Positions 54,994-61,793 of a stretch of DNA of 64,000 nucleotides are shown in pieces. Both the position numbers and the translations under genes were made by a program. Numbering within the stretch: position 1 is the first letter of the stretch; every line of letters begins with the position of its first letter. The notes beneath the pieces were generated by a model. That model saw only the letters and a list, made by a program, of their open reading frames with translations, did no database searches and was not told the DNA's origin. Origin of the DNA: VGJJ01 sp964480705 (GTDB taxonomy: Archaea > Iainarchaeota > Iainarchaeia > Iainarchaeales > VGJJ01); NCBI GenBank assembly GCA_964480705.1, contig CAYZPC010000002.1, positions 1 to 64,000 of the forward strand, in the 5' to 3' direction.

Positions 54994-56490
54994 TTAGGGA
55001 GCCAATTTAGTAAATGTCACGGGCACCCGTACGAGGTTTCGGCGCAAGCCCCACCCGCCCGGGTTGTGATTGTCTTGGTTCTGCATCCAGTACAAATACA
55101 CCGTGTCATTGGCCGTTTCAAAATTTCGGCTCGTGGAATCGTGGTCGATGATAGATGGATATGCTTCTTGGTCGATGCTCAATGCTTGCTGGGCGAGTGT
55201 GGGGTTGTCGCACGGCGGCCATCCTAAAACGGTTTCACGCAACAAGTGGGGTTTGCTCCACGTGATCAAATCACTAGACAGAATATACCAGAATCCGCAC
55301 GTCAAAACCCCTGCGTCATTGTTCAACGTAGCTGCGCCCACGATCATGTACCGTTGCAAATACGTGTTGTACGTCAAGCTTCCATTCAGCGAACCATTTT
55401 TGGGCAGCACCACGGGAGTACAGAATAAATCCTGCGGATTTGCCGGTTCATTCGGATACGGATTAGTAAGTGGAATCGAAAAACTTTCTCCATTCCAAAA
55501 TTTCCAGGAGGAAGGATCGCTCAAATTATTCGTGCGCATCACACACGCCACATCATCTCCTCCTTTTGGATTAGACAAGCGCCGCACCATCGCGTAATAG
55601 AATCCATCTTCTCGTTTCACAATGGTGGAGGGTTCCATGTACCCGTACGGCGCGGGTCGGTCAAATTTTTGCAAGCGCTGATTGTAATTTCCCGAGTTCG
55701 CATCCCACTGCAGAGGGAGGATGGCCACCAAATGGTTGGGGCTGGTAGGTTGAGTAAACGTGTGTCCGCCGTCCGTTGAGCGCGCGTAGGAAATAAAATT
55801 ATACCAGCATCGGTTGCTCGGATCGGTAACACCAGGCAGGCACAATGGAGAGTAGGGGTCGTGATACTCGTTGTGCACGAGCGCATGAATGGTTTTTCCA
55901 TCTTCCGTGTATGTGGGACCGACCCACTCTTGATGGTCAAATGTTTCAACCGGCCATTTATCTCCGCTGCGCAGCACGGGTGTGCAGTCTCGGTGCAAAT
56001 CATTGAAAGTAGTGCCGTACATCCAATAATTATCCGGCGCGTTTCCTGATGCGAGAACTAATTCTCCGAGATGATTGCGAAAGGGATGCGCCACCATGTC
56101 GGGCAAATCCATTTGAGCGCACGCATCTTCTTGATAATCAAAAACCGTTTCTTCGCTACCGAGGGTGAGCGTGAGTGGAACATCCGCAGCTTCTTCTGGA
56201 GTAATCACACGGCAGTCTGCGGCGCATAATATTTCATTTTCAATTCCTTCGCACACACCATCTCCGCACACGGGAACGGGTGGAGAAACACACGTTTGAA
56301 TAGTAGCAGGTTTGTTCACGGTTGTTCCGCAGGCATTGGCATCCGAGCATGCGCGTGTTTGAGAATTATTTTCGCAGGTTGACCAATCGTTACACGACCA
56401 ATTTTCCGTACATGATTCCGGCGGCGTCACGCATCCGGAAATAAAAATGAGTAAAATGAATGAAAAAAATAGAATGGGGCGCGGGAACAT
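54994..56490 (-). CDS. Secreted lipoprotein with Cys modules and a propeller-like hydrolase domain
   Basis: 498 residues from ATG 56490 (MFPRPILFFSFILLIFISGC), which places a lipobox (ISGC) about 20 residues in; a 70-codon longer reading would run back into EF-2. Next come a Cys/Trp module like thrombospondin type 1 (NWSCNDWSTCENNSQTRACS) and a CGDGVCEGIENEILCAADC module, common in DPANN surface proteins. The remaining 400 residues have repeated beta-blade phrases (HNEYHDPYSP, STDGGHTF, MEPSTIVKREDGFYYAMVRR) as in five-bladed glycoside hydrolase or sialidase propellers. Likely an anchored carbohydrate-active or carbohydrate-binding protein. Context within the elongation-factor cluster is unusual. 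Confidence 0.72.
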   Translation of the reverse strand: MFPRPILFFSFILLIFISGCVTPPESCTENWSCNDWSTCENNSQTRACSDANACGTTVNKPATIQTCVSPPVPVCGDGVCEGIENEILCAADCRVITPEEAADVPLTLTLGSEETVFDYQEDACAQMDLPDMVAHPFRNHLGELVLASGNAPDNYWMYGTTFNDLHRDCTPVLRSGDKWPVETFDHQEWVGPTYTEDGKTIHALVHNEYHDPYSPLCLPGVTDPSNRCWYNFISYARSTDGGHTFTQPTSPNHLVAILPLQWDANSGNYNQRLQKFDRPAPYGYMEPSTIVKREDGFYYAMVRRLSNPKGGDDVACVMRTNNLSDPSSWKFWNGESFSIPLTNPYPNEPANPQDLFCTPVVLPKNGSLNGSLTYNTYLQRYMIVGAATLNNDAGVLTCGFWYILSSDLITWSKPHLLRETVLGWPPCDNPTLAQQALSIDQEAYPSIIDHDSTSRNFETANDTVYLYWMQNQDNHNPGGWGLRRNLVRVPVTFTKLAP

Positions 56491-56527
56491 GAGTGTTCCA
56501 CGCGCTCCCTGATTATTAATGCTTGCT

Positions 56528-58720
56528 TTATTCGAGGAAGAAATGATACGCCTTGACTTCGGGGTCCATTCCTTTTCGCTTTCGCACTTCTTCAACCGTT
56601 TTGCGCTGCAATTCAGGAGGCAAAATTTCATATCCGTGATATTCAGCTGTCCAAATAACACGTCCTTGTGCCGCACCACGAATGGCTTGAGAGAATCCAA
56701 TTAATTCTTTCACGGGCGCGAGTCCAATAATAATCGTCGCGTCTCCTTCGTTTTTGATTTCAGTGATTTGCGTGCGTCGCTGCTGCAATTCTTTACTCAC
56801 GGCACCCATGTATTCTTCAGGGGTGGTGATTGTGAGCAATTGTTTTGGTTCTTGCAACACTGCTTTGGCCGCGAGCATACACGCGAAAATCGTGCGTGAC
56901 ACCACTGGAATAATTTGCGAGGGACCGCGATGGATAGCGTCTTCGTGGAGTTTTGCATCCACTAATGTGACCTTCACGCCGTGGACTTCTTCCTTGGCAA
57001 GAGGGCCGCCGTGCATAGCTTCTTGGAATCCCTGAATCACGAGTTCGCGGATTTCGTGCAAGGCTTGAATTCCTTTGGTTCCATCCACGAGCAAATTGTA
57101 GTTTTCAATCGCCCATACTTTTTTGGATTCGTCAATGTCGATTCCCGCATTCTGGAATTTTTCAATCCATTCTTTGTCTTTCAACTTGACTTTTCCTTGA
57201 ACTTTGTTTTCAATTAACTTGTTTTGAATTTCGGCAGGAATGGGTTCAACCATCATCAACAATTTGTTGTGCTTGTTGGGAGACTTTCCTTCCAATTCGG
57301 GAGAAGTTCCTGTGATGGTTTCGTGATACACCACAATCGGCGGAGACACGGTAATTCCAACGCCGTGTGTTTTCTCAATACGGTATTGGTTGATTTCCAA
57401 GTGCAATTCTCCCATTCCCGAAAGTAAATGTTCTCCGGTTGTTTGGTTGATGCTTGCTCGAAGGTTAGGGTCTTCTTTCGTGAGCTGTCGAATCACTTCA
57501 ATCAACTTAGGCAAGTCCTTTGTTTGCTTGGCTTCGATTGAAACCGTAATAACCGGTTCAACGTTTGTTTTGAATGATTCAAATTCGCGCATTTCTTCTT
57601 CAGCAACGGTTTGTCCAGCGTATGCTTCGCGCAAACCCACAATCGCTCCAATGGAGCCGGCAGGAATGGCTTCTACTTCCACGAATTCGGGCCCCATGTA
57701 CACTCCCACGCGGTTAATCTGAGCTTCTTTTTGCGACCCAACGAGTTTCACTTTCACTCCTTTTTTGAGTGTTCCAGAGTACACGCGTCCAGTGGCAATG
57801 TCTCCCGCGTGCGGGTCTACTGAAACATCGGTAACCATCATGGCAACGGGACCATTTTGGTTGCATGCAATCATGGACTTTCCAACTTCACTTTCTTGTT
57901 CGCCTGTCCAAATAACGGGTGTGCGGTATTTTTGTGCTTCCGTGGGGTTGGGCAAATGTTTGACGACCATTTCAAAGATGGTGTCTTCGAGCGGTGATTT
58001 TTGTGCCAATTCTTTTTGCTTGTCTGTTTTCATTAAATCGTACACTTGTTTGAAATTAATTCCCGTGCGTGCCATGGAGGTGATGGACACAGCCCAGTGG
58101 TTGTATGCACTACCAAAGCAAACGCTTCCATTTCCGGGATTGACTTGCCATAATTCTTCTTTTCCGGCGGGGGCGTTTTTTCGAATGAGATTGTTAACTT
58201 GTGTGATTGTTTTCACGAAGCGTTTTTGCATTTCGGCTTCATCCACTTGCAATTCGTTGATGAGTCGGTCCACTTTGTTGATGAACAAGGTGGGTTTGAC
58301 ATTTTCGCGCAATGCTTGTCGAATAACGGTTTCGGTTTGAGGCATGACTCCTTCAACCGAGTCCACGACCAGAATGACTCCGTCCACGGCTCGCATGGCT
58401 CGGATAACTTCTCCACCGAAGTCCACGTGTCCGGGCGTGTCAATTAAGTTGAGCAAATATTGTTTTCCGTGCACCGTGGGAACAAGTGAGATGTTTGCCG
58501 CGTTGATGGTGATTCCGCGTTCTTGTTCTTGATCTTCAAAATCCATGAACTGCTGCTTTCCAGCGAGTTCTTTGTTGATGAGTCCGGCAGCCGCGATGAG
58601 GTTGTCAGAGAGAGTTGTCTTACCGTGATCGATGTGGGCAACGATTCCTAAGTTTCGGACATCTTGCTGTCCACCCATCAGTTTTTGTGCGGCTGCGGCC
58701 ATTTCTTCTTTTCGACCCAT
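56528..58720 (-). CDS. fusA: Translation elongation factor EF-2
   Basis: 730 residues; GTPase that drives translocation. GTP-binding motifs AHIDHGKTTLSD, DTPGHVDF and NKVD are intact. Domain IV carries HEDAIHRGPSQIIPVV, where the His of IHRG is the residue modified to diphthamide in archaea and eukaryotes. Own TATA box at 58796 and a leader with a small hairpin. Followed by the lipoprotein gene after 37 nt, where EF-1A would be expected. Confidence 0.99.
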   Translation of the reverse strand: MGRKEEMAAAAQKLMGGQQDVRNLGIVAHIDHGKTTLSDNLIAAAGLINKELAGKQQFMDFEDQEQERGITINAANISLVPTVHGKQYLLNLIDTPGHVDFGGEVIRAMRAVDGVILVVDSVEGVMPQTETVIRQALRENVKPTLFINKVDRLINELQVDEAEMQKRFVKTITQVNNLIRKNAPAGKEELWQVNPGNGSVCFGSAYNHWAVSITSMARTGINFKQVYDLMKTDKQKELAQKSPLEDTIFEMVVKHLPNPTEAQKYRTPVIWTGEQESEVGKSMIACNQNGPVAMMVTDVSVDPHAGDIATGRVYSGTLKKGVKVKLVGSQKEAQINRVGVYMGPEFVEVEAIPAGSIGAIVGLREAYAGQTVAEEEMREFESFKTNVEPVITVSIEAKQTKDLPKLIEVIRQLTKEDPNLRASINQTTGEHLLSGMGELHLEINQYRIEKTHGVGITVSPPIVVYHETITGTSPELEGKSPNKHNKLLMMVEPIPAEIQNKLIENKVQGKVKLKDKEWIEKFQNAGIDIDESKKVWAIENYNLLVDGTKGIQALHEIRELVIQGFQEAMHGGPLAKEEVHGVKVTLVDAKLHEDAIHRGPSQIIPVVSRTIFACMLAAKAVLQEPKQLLTITTPEEYMGAVSKELQQRRTQITEIKNEGDATIIIGLAPVKELIGFSQAIRGAAQGRVIWTAEYHGYEILPPELQRKTVEEVRKRKGMDPEVKAYHFFLE

Positions 58721-58795
58721 CGTAAATCACATCTCCAATCTTGAAACAAGTTTCCCCAAAAGGGGGGTTCAATACTCTAAAAGCCCGGAAGAACG

Positions 58796-58804
58796 TTTTT
58801 AAAC
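58796..58804 (-). promoter_or_regulatory. TATA box of EF-2
   Basis: The minus strand reads GTTTAAAAA. A start near 58775 gives a leader of about 54 nt that includes CCCCCCTTTTGGGG (58753-58766), a possible hairpin, and GGAGATGTG before the ATG. Confidence 0.5.
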
Positions 58805-58914
58805 GCGTGGCCAAGCCTGGCGAAAAAAACAAAATACTCCAAAACGCTGGCGTGTTTATCGCGCAGCCATTTGGTTAAGCTTTGCTCGCAAAGGTTGTCG
58901 CGAAGCCTTTTGAT

Positions 58915-58935
58915 TAAACTTTTTCTAAAAGTTTA
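58915..58935. repeat. Dispersed hairpin overlapping the uS7 stop codon
   Basis: TAAACTTTT (58915-58923) pairs with AAAAGTTTA (58927-58935), the latter containing the uS7 stop. Its sequence matches the family at 15234 and 28991, including GAT(T/C)AAAC. It may end the uS12-uS7 transcript. The gap 58805-58914 holds two further weak AT-rich inverted repeats and no gene. Confidence 0.62.
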
Positions 58936-59538
58936 TCGTGAGGCGAGTGCGATTCGCTCAACTTCATTGCGGCGTTTGATGGACATCGCGTTGTTGTCGT
59001 CTTTCGCGGCTTGAACAAGTTCTTTGGCCAATGCTTCGGCGGCAGAGGTGTTGTTGTTGAAGCTTCCGTAGAATCCGGCGAGTGCAATGTTTTTCACACT
59101 TTCATCGACGCGTTTCATGGGTGCCACATCCACGGCTTGAGAGTAAGCGACTCCGCCTTTCTTCAATCGTGTAATGTCTTCGCGAGGGGCAGCGTTTTCG
59201 ACTGCGCGCACGAGAATTTGTACCGGATTTTCTTTCGTTTGAGCGTGAACAATATCAAAAGCATCTTCTACAATGCGCATGGCTTGTAATTTTTTTCCGC
59301 AGCTTCCTCGACCGCGAATATATTTTCCGGAGAGTTTGCGTTTTCCTTGACCGGAGCGCATAATCTTGTTGACTAAACGTTCAACAATGTTGATTTTTTC
59401 TTTTCCAAATGCGCGTGTGGCACCTTTTCCGAATGTGTGGGGAACAATTTTAGGATTGAGAGCGATTTGTCGGACGAGTGTCTGGTCCTTCATCGTGATT
59501 CCGGTCACTTCCCATTTTCCAAAAACTTTTGTTTCCAT
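58933..59538 (-). CDS. rps7: 30S ribosomal protein uS7
   Basis: 201 residues from ATG 59538 (METKVFGKWEVTG); an in-frame GTG three codons earlier is also possible. KINIVERLVNKIMRSGQGKR and PVQILVRAVENAAPREDITR are the archaeal S7/S5 core. It ends MSIKRRNEVERIALASR, as is usual in archaea. Organises the head of the small subunit. Confidence 0.97.
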   Translation of the reverse strand: METKVFGKWEVTGITMKDQTLVRQIALNPKIVPHTFGKGATRAFGKEKINIVERLVNKIMRSGQGKRKLSGKYIRGRGSCGKKLQAMRIVEDAFDIVHAQTKENPVQILVRAVENAAPREDITRLKKGGVAYSQAVDVAPMKRVDESVKNIALAGFYGSFNNNTSAAEALAKELVQAAKDDNNAMSIKRRNEVERIALASR

Positions 59539-59558
59539 GATTTTCACACTCTCAACAA

Positions 59559-59987
59559 TTATCGTTTAACCTTCTCTTTCTTACCCGTGCGGAGCATTTC
59601 TAATGATTGTCCGTTCACATGAGTAACGCGGTATTTGACTCCCCACTGCGAACCGTATGGTCCACCTTGAGATCCGCCAATTCCTTCAATAATAACTTCA
59701 TCGTGTTCATCCACAAACTTGATGGCACCATCGCGGGGGCAGAATGCGGTGACTTGTTTTCCGTTCTTGATAAGCTGTACACGTACGCACTTCATGATAC
59801 CTGAGTGCGGCTGCTTTTGGGTGACTCCCCGTTTTTCTAACACAATGGCTTTTGCTTGGGGCGCGCCTTCTAAGGGGTCGTGCTTCTCGCGCAATCGTAG
59901 AACGCGGCGTTTGTGGTACGGATCTTTCATCCGCCATTTGGCGCGTTTGTCTTCCAATTGTCGTGCTGCAAATTCACCTAGAGCCAT
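59559..59987 (-). CDS. rps12: 30S ribosomal protein uS12
   Basis: 142 residues, archaeal S12/S23e: LGEFAARQLEDKRAKWRMKD, KAIVLEKRGVTQKQPHSGIM (with the PNSA-like PHSG loop near the decoding centre), VRVQLIKNGKQVTAFCPRDG and FVDEHDEVIIEGIGGSQGG. GGTGA precedes the ATG. Own TATA at 60026. Confidence 0.98.
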   Translation of the reverse strand: MALGEFAARQLEDKRAKWRMKDPYHKRRVLRLREKHDPLEGAPQAKAIVLEKRGVTQKQPHSGIMKCVRVQLIKNGKQVTAFCPRDGAIKFVDEHDEVIIEGIGGSQGGPYGSQWGVKYRVTHVNGQSLEMLRTGKKEKVKR

Positions 59988-60025
59988 TTTTGTTCACCAG
60001 ATTAGAGTAATCGTCTCTCCGAAGT

Positions 60026-60036
60026 CTTTTAAATGC
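60026..60036 (-). promoter_or_regulatory. TATA box of the uS12-uS7 unit
   Basis: The minus strand reads GCATTTAAAAG in the 54-nt gap after eL30. A start near 60007 gives a leader of about 20 nt with GGTGAAC. Confidence 0.55.
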
Positions 60037-60041
60037 TTCAA

Positions 60042-60413
60042 TTAGACGCGTTTCTTTCTCCCTTTTTTTGTTGCTTCCGCAACTGCTTCGGATGCCTGTT
60101 GATGAACGGCATCTCCTAATTGTAACACTTTACTTTTTCCTTCATCCAAAACTAAGAGCGTGGAAATAACATAGGGTTTTCCACACACGTTTCCCAATTC
60201 CAAACCGTTTCCGGCGAATTTGTATACAGGAACATTGGCCAATGAAGCAATGTGAGCCATTTCTTCTAAATCAAGCGTGGGAGCGTTTTGCGTGACAACC
60301 AATAATTGTCCGTCGCCGTGTTTGAGGGAGTGGAGACTCTCCTTTCCACCAAATAACACTTTTCCCGTGTCAACCGCACGGCGAATTTCTTTTCCTGCTT
60401 CGGCATGATCCAT
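60042..60413 (-). CDS. rpl30e: 50S ribosomal protein eL30
   Basis: 123 residues from ATG 60413 (MDHAEAGKEIRRAVDTGKVL), with GGAGG upstream; a GTG three codons earlier is less likely. The L7Ae-like fold is recognised from KVLFGGKESLHSLKHGDGQL and NVPVYKFAGNGLELGNVCGK. In many archaea eL30 is followed by nusA before uS12; here nusA is missing. Confidence 0.97.
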   Translation of the reverse strand: MDHAEAGKEIRRAVDTGKVLFGGKESLHSLKHGDGQLLVVTQNAPTLDLEEMAHIASLANVPVYKFAGNGLELGNVCGKPYVISTLLVLDEGKSKVLQLGDAVHQQASEAVAEATKKGRKKRV

Positions 60414-60487
60414 ACTCCACACCCCTCCTTGGGCACGTGTTTCTCATGGATTAAATGAGATTCTATACCTCAAACCCCTAGGAAAGG

Positions 60488-60498
60488 CATTTAAATCC
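60488..60498 (-). promoter_or_regulatory. TATA box of eL30
   Basis: The minus strand reads GATTTAAATGC. A start near 60467 leaves a leader of about 54 nt containing the inverted repeat CTCAT..ATGAG (60444-60460). Confidence 0.5.
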
Positions 60499-60577
60499 GC
60501 TTCCCAGAGCCTGAAAGTAGCGGGCTCCTGAATGGCAGGCGCCCTCCACTTCTACTCTATTATGGTTAATGACGAGT

Positions 60578-61774
60578 CTATTGCTGCTTCATCACCAAGT
60601 CAACAACGCCTGTTCCAACCTTGATGGGTTGTCCCACAATAATATTTTCGACCACACCCTGGAGGTTTTCTTTTTCGTTGAAGAATGCGGCGTCCAATAA
60701 GTGTTTGGATGTTTCTTCAAACGATGCTCGGGCAAATGGTGAGCTTTTCTTTCGGGTGATTCCGGTTCGAACAATTCCTCGGATTTCTCCGTCGAATGTC
60801 ATGGTGTCTGCTAAAAGTAAAATGTGTCGCAGGTCCACGTTAATTCCATTTTCGGATAAAACTTTGTGGAGTTCAAACACAATGGAAGAGCGTCCGGCTT
60901 CGACTCCTAAAACTTTTGAAATTTCTTTCACATCGTTTGTAGTGGTGCGTGAAGAGTCGACTTCTTTCATCTTGAGCATGCTTTTCAGGTTTGAACCGCT
61001 TGTCTTGACGATGAATTCTCCGTTTTCTTCAAACACAATGGCTTTGTCGATGCCGCGCACACCTTGTAAGCGTGTCTGCATGAGTTTAATCAAGCTCTTT
61101 CGCAGCTTGAGAATTCCTTCCGCGTCATCAAATGTAAAGCGGAGTCCGCCGTCTTTGATGGGGGTGTGTTTGAGTTTCAATTTGTCGGAAACTTTTTTCA
61201 ACAAGGCTTGTTCGTCCAATCCTTTGTCTTTGATTTCATAATCATTCGGAATCACATCGAATGATTTCGTGTGGTAGTTTTCTTTGAAGTGCATGACGTC
61301 AGACAAGCGCAAATCCACTAGAGATGCGGCGAATTTTCGTGCTTCTTCTCTGCTTGAGCGCAATTCCGAATCGGAAAAATACACGGTCATGGTGGGGTAT
61401 TTTGCTTTGGCTCGTCCGTCCACAATTTCTTCCACACGTTGAATTCCGGATCCAACAGACACTTCAGCTGCTCCCGCGTAGTGTTTTGTTCGGAGTGTGA
61501 GCTGTGTTCCCGGTTCTCCTAATGATTGAGCGGCGATGATTCCCACACTCTCGCCCGGTTCTGCTTTCGCGTGTTGGTAGCGTTTTTTCAATTCTTCCAA
61601 GAGTTGGTCGAACTGGTCGTCCGTCAAATTCATTTCTAATGAAAGTCTTTGAGCGTCTTCGTACGCTCGGCGGGGAATTCCGTATTTAGCCACATGATCG
61701 ACAAACTCAACTTCTTCTGCGTGTTGGGTTGCGTCGAAATTTTCTGTGTTTGAAATGTCTTGTTCCATCACCAT
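60578..61774 (-). CDS. rpoA2: RNA polymerase subunit A'' (rpoA2)
   Basis: 398 residues; the C-terminal part of the split largest subunit. KAEPGESVGIIAAQSLGEPG and TQLTLRTKHYAGAAEVSVGS lead into the trigger-loop region. The jaw and C-terminal parts (RLQGVRGIDKAIVFEENGEF; GIVRTGITRKKSSPFARASF; AAFFNEKENLQGVVENIIVG) follow. The split between A' and A'' is at the standard archaeal site. It follows rpoA1 by 19 nt. Confidence 0.98.
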   Translation of the reverse strand: MVMEQDISNTENFDATQHAEEVEFVDHVAKYGIPRRAYEDAQRLSLEMNLTDDQFDQLLEELKKRYQHAKAEPGESVGIIAAQSLGEPGTQLTLRTKHYAGAAEVSVGSGIQRVEEIVDGRAKAKYPTMTVYFSDSELRSSREEARKFAASLVDLRLSDVMHFKENYHTKSFDVIPNDYEIKDKGLDEQALLKKVSDKLKLKHTPIKDGGLRFTFDDAEGILKLRKSLIKLMQTRLQGVRGIDKAIVFEENGEFIVKTSGSNLKSMLKMKEVDSSRTTTNDVKEISKVLGVEAGRSSIVFELHKVLSENGINVDLRHILLLADTMTFDGEIRGIVRTGITRKKSSPFARASFEETSKHLLDAAFFNEKENLQGVVENIIVGQPIKVGTGVVDLVMKQQ

Positions 61775-61793
61775 ACGTTTTCCCTCCGTTCAC

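Noticed and set aside
56491..56700. 70-codon N-terminal extension of the lipoprotein
   Set aside because: It runs antiparallel-free into the EF-2 coding end in another frame and would bury the signal peptide; ATG 56490 directly precedes the lipoprotein signal.
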